A stretch of 64,000 nt of DNA, from NCBI RefSeq assembly GCF_009380155.1, contig NZ_WHUV01000002.1, positions 1,240,001-1,304,000 of the forward strand, in the 5' to 3' direction. Shown here in pieces: positions 30,812 through 40,159 of the stretch. A model generated the notes under the pieces. It was given only the letters and a program-made list of their open reading frames with translations. It searched no databases and had not been told where the DNA came from. The stretch's first letter is position 1. Each line of letters begins with the position of its first letter. Source of the stretch: Pseudomonas piscis. GTDB taxonomy: Bacteria > Pseudomonadota > Gammaproteobacteria > Pseudomonadales > Pseudomonadaceae. Made by a program: the position numbers and the translations under genes.

Positions 30812-31087
30812 CTATCGGAGATAGGACCGCACGATGGAGATCGTGTCGTCGATCGTCTGCCTCTGCGTGTCACTGCGATCCTCGGAGTGCGGGAACTCTT
30901 CTCGCAGATAGCTTTCCAGGATCGCCGCCATCAAACCGTTCACTGCGCCTCGGACAGCCGCCAACTGCTGAAGAATTGCAGCACATTCGGCACCATCATC
31001 AAGCGCTTGCTCCAGGGCGCCCACCTGGCCTTTGATACGTCGCACACGGGTCAGTGCTTGTTTTTTCTCGCGAGGGTTGTGGGGCAT
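30812..31087 (-). CDS. frmR: FrmR-type formaldehyde-responsive repressor (copy 1)
   Basis: A 91-residue all-helical repressor of the CsoR/RcnR/FrmR family. It has the formaldehyde-sensing pair Pro2 and Cys35 (MPHNPREKKQALTRVRRIKGQVGALEQALDDGAEC), as in E. coli FrmR, and lacks the metal-binding His set of RcnR. It binds DNA as a tetramer and is released when formaldehyde cross-links Pro2 to Cys35. A degenerate copy of the FrmR operator lies just upstream at 31119-31140. It is one of two paralogues in this island. Confidence 0.9.
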   Translation of the reverse strand: MPHNPREKKQALTRVRRIKGQVGALEQALDDGAECAAILQQLAAVRGAVNGLMAAILESYLREEFPHSEDRSDTQRQTIDDTISIVRSYLR

Positions 31088-31510
31088 CGAACACCTTCAA
31101 GGGTTACGTGCAGGAATCATACTATACTCCCGTGCAGTATAAATCGTGCAACTGGTTGAAATTCGTCACTCAGAACGAGCGTCATCCATGCTAGTCGAAT
31201 TTCCCCTCGAAACGCATCAACGTATCCAGTTGTTGACGAACAAGCTCCTCTCACCGCTCGCCCCTTATCTCTATCCGACGTTGTCGGACGCGACAATCTT
31301 CGGCAGTTTGCCGAGGCATTCTGCGGAATTGAACACGCGCCTCTCCCACCAATGACCCCGACCAAGGAAATATTCAGGACCTACGAGGCCAGAGGTCATC
31401 ACCGGGCACCTCATTCCGAGCGTTTTCTGCGTTTGACGGCGGCCAGAGGACGCAAGAATGTTTGAGTGCCGAGATTGAGCAGCTTTAGAGAACGATGAGC
31501 GCGCAGGCTG
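31088..31510. promoter_or_regulatory. frmR copy 1 promoter with a degenerate FrmR operator, then a gene-free spacer
   Basis: ATACTATA at 31119-31126, six bases (CTCCCG), then TGCAGTAT at 31133-31140. This is the same 8-6-8 layout as the perfect operator at 36063-36084, with a degraded right half and an interrupted C tract. The remaining stretch to 31510 shows no gene I can support. Confidence 0.6.
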
Positions 31511-32818
31511 TCAATCCATCGAAACGGGCTTGTACGGTGCCTGCCGGACAGGTTCACTGGGCCGCATGATCAGGCGCGAGCCACGATAACCGACGCTGTG
31601 ATTCCATACCCAGCTCAGCGCGACACTCAGTCGATTGCGCACGCCAATCAGGAAGTAGATGTGCGCCAGTTTCCAGATCCACCAAGCGATTGCCCCACGC
31701 AACCTGATACGCCCCATGTCAATAACTGCCAGGCTGCGACCGATGGTGGCAAGGTTGCCCTGGTGCTTGTACTTGAAAGGCTCATCAACGCTTTTGCCTT
31801 TCAACCGACGCTTGACCAGATTGGCCACATACTTGCCTTGCTGCTTGGCGGCAGGCGCAATCCCCGGCACGTACTTGCCATTGGGCATCGCTGACGCTGC
31901 GGTATCTCCGATCACGAAGATCTCTGGCCGCCTCGGCACGCTCAGGTCCGGCGTTACCAACACTCTCCCGGCACGATCCGACTCAGCGTTCAACCAACGA
32001 GCCGCTGGCGAAGCCTGTACCCCGGCCGCCCAGACAATGGTCCTGGCTGCCAACTGTTTGCCTGCGACGATTACCCCCTCGCTGGAGCAATCGGTCACAG
32101 GAGCCCCGAGCGCGACCTCCACCCCGAGCTTTTCCAGCGCTCGCCGGGTGTATTCCGAGAGTTTCTCTGGAAACACGGGAAGCAGACGAGTGCCGGCCTC
32201 GATAAGCACAACGCGTGTAGTGCGAGGATCGATGGATCTAAAATCACGTGCCAACGTGTCTTTCGCCAGTTCCGCGATAGTCCCCGCCAACTCGACGCCC
32301 GTCGGCCCGCCACCAATGATCACGAATGTCTGCAGCGCAGTGCGTTCCGCCGGATTGGTGGAGCGCTCGGCTTGCTCGAACGCGCCGAGAATCCGCCCGC
32401 GTATCGTGGTTGCGTCCTCCAGGGTCTTCAGGCCTGGGGCATGGGGCTCCCACTCGTCGCGACCGAAGTAGGCATGGGTCGCCCCCGTCGCCAGCACCAG
32501 CGTGTCGTAGCCGACGGTCGAGCCGTTATCGAGAATGACTTGCCGCGCATCGGCATCCACACCCTGTACCTCCGCCATGAGCGTCTGCACATTCTGGCGA
32601 TTACGGAACAAGTGGCGAATTGGCCAGGCGATTTCAGAGGTCGAGAGCGACGCTCCGGCTACCTGATACAACAAGGGCTGGAACAGATGGTAGTTACGGC
32701 GATCGATGATCGTGATATCGACATCGGCTCCGGAGAATCCGTTGACAACGTCCAACCCACCGAAACCTGCACCAACGACAACAACATGATGCCGTTTGTC
32801 AGTAGTCTTTTTCATCAT
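31511..32818 (-). CDS. Type II NADH dehydrogenase (NDH-2-like flavoprotein)
   Basis: A 435-residue FAD/NAD(P)H oxidoreductase. An N-terminal FAD motif (VVVVGAGFGGLDVVNGF) and a second dinucleotide motif (FVIIGGGPTGVELAGTIAEL) are followed by a C-terminal amphipathic region for membrane association. It would pass electrons from NADH to quinone without pumping protons. Next to glutathione-dependent formaldehyde dehydrogenase, which makes NADH, it could reoxidise that NADH; this link is inference. The start follows TGAGGAGCCCTG. It is 16 bases downstream of the hydrolase gene and thus in the same operon. Confidence 0.87.
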   Translation of the reverse strand: MMKKTTDKRHHVVVVGAGFGGLDVVNGFSGADVDITIIDRRNYHLFQPLLYQVAGASLSTSEIAWPIRHLFRNRQNVQTLMAEVQGVDADARQVILDNGSTVGYDTLVLATGATHAYFGRDEWEPHAPGLKTLEDATTIRGRILGAFEQAERSTNPAERTALQTFVIIGGGPTGVELAGTIAELAKDTLARDFRSIDPRTTRVVLIEAGTRLLPVFPEKLSEYTRRALEKLGVEVALGAPVTDCSSEGVIVAGKQLAARTIVWAAGVQASPAARWLNAESDRAGRVLVTPDLSVPRRPEIFVIGDTAASAMPNGKYVPGIAPAAKQQGKYVANLVKRRLKGKSVDEPFKYKHQGNLATIGRSLAVIDMGRIRLRGAIAWWIWKLAHIYFLIGVRNRLSVALSWVWNHSVGYRGSRLIMRPSEPVRQAPYKPVSMD

Positions 32819-32834
32819 CAGGGCTCCTCAGTAT

Positions 32835-33668
32835 TCAGCGATTCAACGCAGCCGCGTGATGGGCCATGTGTTCGCCCAGGTAGGTCGAAATAAAGTAGTA
32901 GCTATGGTCATGACCGGGCCGCAGATTGAGGGTCAACGGGTGTCCCGCCTGTTCACAGGCGGCCCGCAGCAGCTCCGGTCGTAGTTGCTGCTCAAGAAAC
33001 TCGTCGCTCAACCCCTGATCGACCAGCAACGGCAAGCGTTCCTGCGCCGAACCGATCAGCTCGACGGTGTCGTACTGTTTCCAGCGATCATGGTTCTTCT
33101 CGCCTAGATAGGCCGCCAGGGCCTTCTGGCCCCAGGGCACTTGCGTGGGGGCCACGATCGGCGAAAACGCAGAAACACTGGCGTAGCGACCGGGGTTACG
33201 AAGAGCAATGACCAAGGCGCCATGGCCTCCCATGGAGTGCCCGCTGATGCTGCGCCTTGACGATGCAGGGAAGTTCGCCTCAATCAGCGTGGGGAGTTCG
33301 TCCACCACATAGGAATACATCTGATAGTGATCGCTCCACGGCAACTCCGTGGCGTTCACATAAAACCCTGCCCCTTGACCCAAGTCGTAGGCCGCATCGT
33401 CGGCGACGCTCTCCCCGCGGGGGCTGGTATCGGGGGCGACGACAATGATCCCCTGCCGTGCGGCATAACGCTGTACCGCCGCCTTGGTGATGAAGTTCTG
33501 CTCGGTGCAGGTCAGCCCAGAGAGCCAGTACAGAACCGGGCAATCTTGATGCTCGGCCTGGGGAGGAAGATAGATACCGAACTTCATCGTGCAGCCAAGC
33601 ACAGTCGACTCATGCTGATAAACGTCCTGCCAACCCTCGAAGCTGGCGCGATGTTCAATGCGTTCCAT
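32835..33668 (-). CDS. fghA: S-formylglutathione hydrolase
   Basis: A 277-residue esterase D-type alpha/beta hydrolase. It has YWLSGLTCTEQNFITKAAVQRYA, the nucleophile motif GHSMGGHGAL and the C-terminal catalytic His in RPGHDHSYYFI. It hydrolyses S-formylglutathione to formate and glutathione, the step after AdhC. The ATG at 33668 has CTGGAG upstream. An extension to 33824 would add a low-complexity segment not found in the family. It is separated from the VOC gene by about 480 bases, but same-strand order supports shared function. Confidence 0.93.
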   Translation of the reverse strand: MERIEHRASFEGWQDVYQHESTVLGCTMKFGIYLPPQAEHQDCPVLYWLSGLTCTEQNFITKAAVQRYAARQGIIVVAPDTSPRGESVADDAAYDLGQGAGFYVNATELPWSDHYQMYSYVVDELPTLIEANFPASSRRSISGHSMGGHGALVIALRNPGRYASVSAFSPIVAPTQVPWGQKALAAYLGEKNHDRWKQYDTVELIGSAQERLPLLVDQGLSDEFLEQQLRPELLRAACEQAGHPLTLNLRPGHDHSYYFISTYLGEHMAHHAAALNR

Positions 33669-34150
33669 GGATGTTCTCCAGTTCTCAAAGAAGCAGTGCC
33701 CAGCCGCCTTGCAAGACGACTCGTCGTCCCGATCAAGACCACCTTGCGCACCACCAAGCAGGTTTCCAGTGTTGCCACTGGCATGAGGATCGCTGCTACA
33801 AACCCAGGCGCCACCCCACCACAAAGGCCAGATGACGTCTTCGATGTAAAAGCAATGAAATATGCAACCCAGTGAACCGTTACCGTGACGACCTCATAGT
33901 CGACGCCGTCCACTGGCCTGCGTTGAATGCTGTGCTTCTGTCATCAAGTGGCGAACGCTCAATCCAGGGGCGTTCACCGATAGCCCTTTGCCGTGAAGGC
34001 GAGACACAACGCGCTGCGCCTGGCGTGGGCTAAAAGTGCCGCGAACGGCATGGCATGAAGGGCATGCCAACAACGTTCGCGGCCAAGGTGGAAGATGAGA
34101 TCGTCGTGACGGAACCACTCCTTTCAAGACGACCCCTTGCCTCCCAGGTT
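33669..34150. other. Non-coding spacer inside the formaldehyde cluster
   Basis: About 480 bases between the hydrolase and VOC genes. Open frames exist on the minus strand, but none has a plausible start and product. This is an unusually long gap for genes of one pathway and may mark a deleted gene. I see nothing assignable. Confidence 0.35.
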
Positions 34151-34549
34151 TCAGACAAACGCGTAGGCGCAGACCTTGTTACCGGCCGGGTCACGCAGGT
34201 AGGCCGCATAGGCACCCGGCAGGTGGCCACGTGGACCAGGTTGACCTTCGTCGGTACCGCCGGCGGCCAGACCAGCAGCGTGGAACGCATCCACCTCGGC
34301 AGGGGTGGCGGCGGCGAAGCCCACAGTCACACCGTTGCTGGAAGGTGCTGCACCATTGCCCGGACGAGCGATGATGAAAGCAGGCTTGTCGCGACCGTAC
34401 AGCACCCAATCGTTACCGAATGGGCCCAGGTTCTTGATGCCGAGGGCACCCAGAGCCGCGTCGTAGAACGCGGACGACTTCTGGATATCGGAGGCACCGA
34501 AGAAGACGTGGGAGAAGATGTCGTTACCGGAAATTACTGGAGTAGCCAT
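34151..34549 (-). CDS. VOC (glyoxalase/bleomycin-resistance fold) protein
   Basis: A 132-residue two-module vicinal-oxygen-chelate protein: IFSHVFFGASDIQKSSAFYDAALGALGIK, WVLYGRDKPAFIIARP, and the closing YAAYLRDPAGNKVCAYAFV. Such small proteins often accompany adhC/frmA in proteobacterial formaldehyde clusters. Their reaction is not established; a glutathione adduct is the natural guess. AAGGAA precedes the start. It is 44 bases downstream of adhC. Confidence 0.8.
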   Translation of the reverse strand: MATPVISGNDIFSHVFFGASDIQKSSAFYDAALGALGIKNLGPFGNDWVLYGRDKPAFIIARPGNGAAPSSNGVTVGFAAATPAEVDAFHAAGLAAGGTDEGQPGPRGHLPGAYAAYLRDPAGNKVCAYAFV

Positions 34550-34593
34550 TAAAGTGTTTCCTTGATTTTGAGTGTTGAACGATCAGGTAGTGA

Positions 34594-35715
<1,122 letters not shown>

Positions 35716-35756
35716 TTATCTAAGTGAGTCTCCGGAACCAATCCGCCTGGGCTTAG

Positions 35757-36038
35757 CTACCGGAGATACGACCGAACGATGGAGATGCTTTCGTCAATGG
35801 AGTGTCTCTGCGAGTCGCTCTTCGCTCCTCTGTCAGGAAACTCCTCCCGTAGATGGCTTTCCAGAACGGTCGCCATCAGACCGTTGATCGCGCCACGCAC
35901 TGCTGCCAGCTGCTGCAGAACCGCGACACATGTCGGATCCGACTCTAAATCCTGCTCCAGAGCAGTGATCTGCCCGCTAATGACTCTAGCTCGGCCAAGA
36001 GCCCTCTCCTTCTCTCCAGGGCAACGGGGCACTGGCAC
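35757..36038 (-). CDS. frmR: FrmR-type formaldehyde-responsive repressor (copy 2)
   Basis: A 93-residue member of the same family as the protein at 30812-31087. It retains Pro2 and the sensing Cys (Cys37, two residues later because of an N-terminal insertion containing an extra Cys6), but its first helix is divergent (GEKERALGRARVISGQITALEQDLESDPTC). The last 25 residues (SISIVRSYLR) are nearly identical to copy 1. It lies directly upstream of adhC and downstream of a perfect operator, so it is the likely main repressor of the detoxification genes. Confidence 0.9.
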   Translation of the reverse strand: MPVPRCPGEKERALGRARVISGQITALEQDLESDPTCVAVLQQLAAVRGAINGLMATVLESHLREEFPDRGAKSDSQRHSIDESISIVRSYLR

Positions 36039-36062
36039 TCTCCCTTTACCGCTGAAGTGAAA

Positions 36063-36084
36063 ATACTATACCCCCCTATAGTAT
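36063..36084. promoter_or_regulatory. FrmR operator
   Basis: A perfect inverted repeat: ATACTATA, six C, TATAGTAT. It lies 24 bases upstream of frmR copy 2. C-tract-centred dyads of this kind are the known binding sites of FrmR/RcnR repressors. Confidence 0.8.
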
Positions 36085-36245
36085 AAATAGGAAAGCGAAA
36101 TTATTTATTCGCCTGTGCATCGTGCCTCCTGCTCAGTGCCAGCACGCCTTTTTCAGCACCAGGAAACAACAGTAAATCTCTAGCCAGCAGCCCCCGCACG
36201 AGCAGCAGACTCTCGCTAAAAGCGTGTGATCCATACGTCGGAAAG
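36085..36245. other. Gene-free lower-G+C spacer at the island's right side
   Basis: No gene recognised. The sequence between the frmR operator and the transposase remnant is A+T-richer than neighbouring core DNA. Confidence 0.3.
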
Positions 36246-36659
36246 TTGGCTTCCCCTAGGTGGGGTCCAGATGTAGCAGATGAAGAAGCTGCCGCCCCTT
36301 TAGCGTTCGCCAGTGTGGACGACGCGTCGAGGGCGGCCTTGGAAAGTCAGGTACAGGCCCAGGGTTCGAAAGATGAAGACAAACACCTGGCGGCCAGCCA
36401 ACAAACTTGGTCCCCGACTTCGGCTGGCAACTCAAGCCACATGATCCAGACCAACGGTGACGATGCCTTTGCGGGCACCAGTAAGCAGCGCGACGAGAGT
36501 GCGAAGCTTCGTCGCCTAGATCAGCAGTTATCGCAGGTCACCAGGGAACGTGATGCACTAAAAAAGCGCTCGCCGCTTTCTCGCAGTCTACGAAGTGAAG
36601 TTCCGGCTCCAAACGGCAGCAAGACGAACGGACTGGCCCCTGACCACCGCCTTTTCTGA
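36246..36659 (+). pseudogene. Remnant of an IS3-type transposase orfA
   Basis: The open frame codes for about 137 residues. Residues around 74-107, DAFAGTSKQRDESAKLRRL followed by LSQVTRERDALKK, match the leucine-zipper end of IS3-family OrfA, where AFxG...ELxRLRRE...L..ERDILKKA is typical. After ALKK the frame no longer follows the family, and the first 70 residues are unrelated. OrfB and the terminal repeats are absent, so the element is dead. It marks past insertion at the island edge. Confidence 0.65.
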
Positions 36660-36683
36660 CACCACCTCCAGCGATGAATCTAG

Positions 36684-36709
36684 TGGGGTCGTGTAGGATT
36701 CGCACCTAC
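36684..36709 (-). other. tRNA-Lys 3'-end fragment (attachment-site-like scar)
   Basis: On the plus strand GGGTCGTGTAGGATTCG (36686-36702), one mismatch, then ACCTAC (36704-36709) is the complement of the T-arm and acceptor 3' strand of pseudomonad tRNA-Lys (GTAGG-TTCGAAT-CCTACACGACCC). The rest of the tRNA and the CCA end are missing. The 3' ends of tRNA-Lys genes are known integration sites for pseudomonad islands, so this is a likely att relic at the island boundary. The match is from memory of the tRNA sequence. Confidence 0.7.
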
Positions 36710-36741
36710 CCCCTTTTGCTTGTCCACCCACCGGTGCCGCC

Positions 36742-37539
36742 ATGCCCAAAGCCGCGCAACACCTGCACCTGCCACCGTTCAGCCAGGACCTGCCGGCGCC
36801 GGTGTTCTTTCGCACGGCCAACCTGCCGGCCCACGCCACCTACCCCCGGCATAGCCATGCCTGGGGCGAGTTCGTCTATGCCTACAGCGGGGTGATGGAA
36901 ATCGAACTGGACGACCACCATTACCTGGCGCCGCCGCAGTACGGCATCTGGTTGCCACCGAATGTCGAGCATGTGGGTTTCAACCACCAGGAGGCCTGCC
37001 ACTGCTCGCTGTACCTGAGCCCGGAGCTGTGCGGCGCCCTGCCTGCGCGGCATTGTGCCCTGAGCCTCAGCCCGCTGGTGCTGGCGCTGCTGGACGACCT
37101 GCGCCAAGACCCGCCCGGCCTGCCGCAAAGCCCGGAGCAACAGCGCCTGCTGCAAGTGCTGGTGGACAAACTCGGCCAGGCGTCCTGCGCCGGCAGTTAC
37201 TTGCCCTCCTCCGATGATCCGCTGCTGGGCCCGGTGCTGCACATGCTCAAGGCCAACCCCGGGGACCCGCGCTCCCTGGGCGAACTGGCCCATGCCGCCA
37301 ATACCAGCGAGCGCACCCTGGTGCGCCGCAGCCAGAAGGAGCTGGGCATGTCGCTGCTCGAATGGCGCCAGCGGCTGAAGGTGGTCCAGGCCCTGGCCTT
37401 GCTGGAACGCGGCCAGACTGTGGAGACCATCGGCCTGGACCTGGGCTACAGCAGCGCCTCGGCCTTCATCAGCATGTTCCGGCGGATGATGGGCACCACC
37501 CCGGACGAATACCGCCGGCAGTGCATGGGCCGGGGCTGA
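36742..37539 (+). CDS. AraC-family transcriptional regulator (cupin N-terminus)
   Basis: 265 residues. The N-terminal cupin-like sensor has HSHAWGEFVYAYSGVMEIELDD and YGIWLPPNVEHVG. The C-terminal double helix-turn-helix has SLGELAHAANTSERTLVRRSQKELGMS and IGLDLGYSSASAFISMFRRMMGTTPDEYRR. The target is unknown. It is the first intact core-type gene to the right of the accessory island and returns to high G+C. Confidence 0.9.
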   Translation: MPKAAQHLHLPPFSQDLPAPVFFRTANLPAHATYPRHSHAWGEFVYAYSGVMEIELDDHHYLAPPQYGIWLPPNVEHVGFNHQEACHCSLYLSPELCGALPARHCALSLSPLVLALLDDLRQDPPGLPQSPEQQRLLQVLVDKLGQASCAGSYLPSSDDPLLGPVLHMLKANPGDPRSLGELAHAANTSERTLVRRSQKELGMSLLEWRQRLKVVQALALLERGQTVETIGLDLGYSSASAFISMFRRMMGTTPDEYRRQCMGRG

Positions 37540-37556
37540 ACCCCGTCACCTGTGCT

Positions 37557-38072
37557 TCAGCGAACCGGCGGCAGGAGCGCGCCAGGCAACTGCGCGAGCA
37601 TCCGCTGCACCGCTTGCTCCGGCGCCAGCCGCGCAGTGTCCAGCACCAGTCGCGGTCGGTCCCAGGCCTGGTAGTCGTGGGCCAGTACCGATTGCCAGCT
37701 CGGGGGCGAAAGACCCGGGACATCCGAGCACCGGTCCTCGACCCGGCGTCGGTGCTGGTCACGGTCGGAGCACACCACTTCGATTTCCAGCAAATCGACC
37801 TCCAGCTTTCGCGCCAGGGCTTGCCAGGCCGCACGGCTCTCGGCCACCGGGTTGACGCAGTCGGCCAGCACCCGGTTGCCCAGGGCCAGGTTGGCCTCGG
37901 CCAGTTGCAAGGCGATCTGATAGCCCGCACTGCCAACCTGCACCAGGCCGGCATCACGCAGGCCCTGTTCGATGCTGTCGATCCGCAGGTAGGTGGCACC
38001 CAGGCGTGGAGCGAGGGTGCGGGCGATGGTGGTCTTGCCAGTGCCAGGCAAACCGCCGAACACGATGAGCAT
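37557..38072 (-). CDS. P-loop kinase-like ATPase
   Basis: 171 residues starting MLIVFGGLPGTGKTTIARTLA, a Walker A motif at the very N-terminus. A downstream acidic stretch and HRRRVEDR complete a zeta-toxin/gluconate-kinase-like AAA_33 fold. It probably phosphorylates a small molecule; the substrate is unknown. The start at 38072 has CAGGAG upstream, whereas the in-frame extension to 38123 overlaps the next gene. It is downstream of, and possibly co-transcribed with, the ArsR-type gene. Confidence 0.8.
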   Translation of the reverse strand: MLIVFGGLPGTGKTTIARTLAPRLGATYLRIDSIEQGLRDAGLVQVGSAGYQIALQLAEANLALGNRVLADCVNPVAESRAAWQALARKLEVDLLEIEVVCSDRDQHRRRVEDRCSDVPGLSPPSWQSVLAHDYQAWDRPRLVLDTARLAPEQAVQRMLAQLPGALLPPVR

Positions 38073-38115
38073 GGGGCGCTTCTCCTGATTACGGGTACAG
38101 GTCGTCATGTGCCGT

Positions 38116-38865
38116 TCAGCCACCGAGGCCTTGCAGCTCCAGGCTGGCCGAGGCCGAGAGCGGCCGGGCCGGCTGGATCAGGGCCAGGCCGAAACGTTTG
38201 CTGATGGCTCGCCCACCAGTACCGGTCAGGGCGAGGGCGCGGCTGTCCAGGTCGCGGACCAGCCATTTGCGCTGCACCAGGGCTTGCAGCAAGGCCGCGC
38301 CCAAAGCGCCGCCCAGGTGCGGACGACGCACGCTCCAGTCCAGGCAACCGCAGGCGAAGCGCCTACGCAGACCGGCCAACGCAACGACATCGATGTCCAG
38401 CCCACGGAAGAATTCACTTCCACTGTCGCTGACCCGGTAGCCATCCCCATCCTCCAGCAGCCAACCGGCCTCGAACAAGCGGTCGTGCAACTGCACGCCC
38501 AAGGTGCCCGCCAGGTGGTCGTAGCAGGTCCGGGCGAACTGCAGACGATCCGGGGTGCGCGGGCTGAAGCGCTGCTCGCGGCCCTGGCCGATCACCATCA
38601 GCGCCTCCAGGGCCCGGGCTACCAGCGGATCGCCAAGGCCGTAGTAGCGGTGCCGGCCCTGGACCTGGACCCGCAGCAGGCCCGCGTCCTTGAGCTTGGC
38701 CAAATGCACGCTGGCCGTGGAGGTACTGACCTCGGCGATGGCCGCCAACTCGGTGCTGGTGCGCGCATGGCCGTCCATCAAGGCACACAGCATGCGAGTG
38801 CGGGCCGGTTCGGCGATGGCGGCCGCCACCTGGGACACGCCGCGGTCGTTCTGCTCAGCATTCAT
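38116..38865 (-). CDS. ArsR-family winged-helix regulator
   Basis: A 249-residue regulator. The N-terminal ArsR-type helix-turn-helix reads EPARTRMLCALMDGHARTSTELAAIAEVSTSTASVHLAKLKDAGLL and RVQVQGRHRYYGL. The long C-terminal domain has FEAGWLLEDGDGYRVSDSGSEFF and a Cys pair, FACGCLDWS. No classic arsenic CxC site is present in the DNA-binding helix. It is divergent from the cytochrome P450 gene 81 bases away and probably controls it. Confidence 0.82.
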   Translation of the reverse strand: MNAEQNDRGVSQVAAAIAEPARTRMLCALMDGHARTSTELAAIAEVSTSTASVHLAKLKDAGLLRVQVQGRHRYYGLGDPLVARALEALMVIGQGREQRFSPRTPDRLQFARTCYDHLAGTLGVQLHDRLFEAGWLLEDGDGYRVSDSGSEFFRGLDIDVVALAGLRRRFACGCLDWSVRRPHLGGALGAALLQALVQRKWLVRDLDSRALALTGTGGRAISKRFGLALIQPARPLSASASLELQGLGG

Positions 38866-38946
38866 ATTTCGCTCCCTGACGAATCATGCCTTCGGAAGGC
38901 TGAGGATAGTAGCAACCGACACGCTTGGCTCACACAGAGATAAATC

Positions 38947-40065
38947 ATGGACTTGATCAGCACTATCACCCATCCCGACCCCTACCGGCATTGCTATGCC
39001 GCACTACGGGCCGGGTCCGGCCTGGCCTACGACGCCGGGCTCGGGCTATGGATCGCCAGCAGCGCCGAGGCCGTGACGGCGGCCCTCGAACATCCGGCCT
39101 GCCGGGTGCGGCCCCTTTACGAACCAGTGCCGGCGGCGCTGGCGAACGGTCCCGCCGCAGCGCTGTTCGCGCGCCTGATGCGAATGAACGACGGCCCCCG
39201 CCACAGCCGCCCCCGCGCCACCATCGAGCCGGGCCTGCGGGCCATGGCCGGCATCGACCTGATGCTTGCCCTGGAACACCGGCGGCCACCGCTGGATACG
39301 CCGAGCGACGCCGCCGGAGTGCGCCGCTGGCAATTCCAACTGCCAGTGGCGATGGTTGCCGGCTCGTTCGGCGTGGCGACAGCCCAACAACCCGAGATCG
39401 CCCGGCGCACCGGCGAGCTGGTGGCCGGGCTGTCGCCCCTGGGCGATGCGTCCCAGCGCCAGGCCGCCCATCAGGCAGCGCATTACCTGGACCAGCAGAT
39501 GCAGGCCCTGTTGCACACCGATGCTCCCGGACCGCTGCTGCAAGCGATCCGGCAACAGCAAGGGAGCCTGGACCCGGCAGACCTGCGGGCCAACCTGGTG
39601 GGTTTGCTGGTCCAGGCCCATGACGCCTGTGCCGGGCTGTTCGGCAATGCCCTGCTGGCCTTGCTCGACCAACCGGCGCTGGCCCAGCGCCTGCGCCACG
39701 ACCCGGCGCAGCTCGGCACCTGGTTGCGCCAACAACAGAAGCTCGACCCACCGGTGCACAACACCCGGCGTTTCGTGGCCGAGCCCTGCACCCTGGCCGG
39801 AGTAGCGCTACAACCCGGCGACACGCTGCTGGTGCTGCTGGCTGCGGCCAACCACGACCCGGCCCTGCCCCCGGACCAGGACTTGAGTTTCGGCGCCGGC
39901 CGCCACCAGTGCCCGGGCCGGGGCCTGGCGCTGAACATAGTCGCCAGCCTGCTCCTGGCCCTGCTGGGCACGCCGGCCCTGGCCGAGCTGCGGCTACGCT
40001 GGCACTACCTGCCGTCCCTCAATGGTCGGATCCCGTGGTTCAACGATGCATTGCCGACCCGCTGA
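38947..40065 (+). CDS. Cytochrome P450-like protein with degenerate motifs
   Basis: 372 residues. The heme-binding loop FGAGRHQCPGRGLAL, with the axial Cys, and LVLLAAANHDPALP identify a bacterial P450. It is shorter than the usual ~400. The K-helix ExxR motif reads TWLR with no Glu, the I-helix acid/alcohol pair reads AHDACAG, and the meander before the heme loop is shortened (PPDQDLSFGAG). It may therefore not be a normal monooxygenase. No ferredoxin or reductase is adjacent. It is transcribed divergently from the ArsR-family regulator. Confidence 0.8.
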   Translation: MDLISTITHPDPYRHCYAALRAGSGLAYDAGLGLWIASSAEAVTAALEHPACRVRPLYEPVPAALANGPAAALFARLMRMNDGPRHSRPRATIEPGLRAMAGIDLMLALEHRRPPLDTPSDAAGVRRWQFQLPVAMVAGSFGVATAQQPEIARRTGELVAGLSPLGDASQRQAAHQAAHYLDQQMQALLHTDAPGPLLQAIRQQQGSLDPADLRANLVGLLVQAHDACAGLFGNALLALLDQPALAQRLRHDPAQLGTWLRQQQKLDPPVHNTRRFVAEPCTLAGVALQPGDTLLVLLAAANHDPALPPDQDLSFGAGRHQCPGRGLALNIVASLLLALLGTPALAELRLRWHYLPSLNGRIPWFNDALPTR

Positions 40066-40159
40066 ACCAGGCACCCTTGGCAGCGCCCCGGGCTTGCGGT
40101 AAAACCTGCGGCCCACGCGGTGCCCGGCACCCCGACCGATCCCGGAACAAGGAACGCCC

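Noticed and set aside
33584..33913. A 109-codon minus-strand frame between the S-formylglutathione hydrolase and VOC genes
   Set aside because: It overlaps the start of the hydrolase gene, has no ribosome binding site, and its translation resembles no family I know.
36684..36709. The tRNA-like sequence considered as a functional tRNA gene
   Set aside because: Only the T-arm and acceptor 3' strand are present; there is no anticodon arm, D-arm or CCA end.
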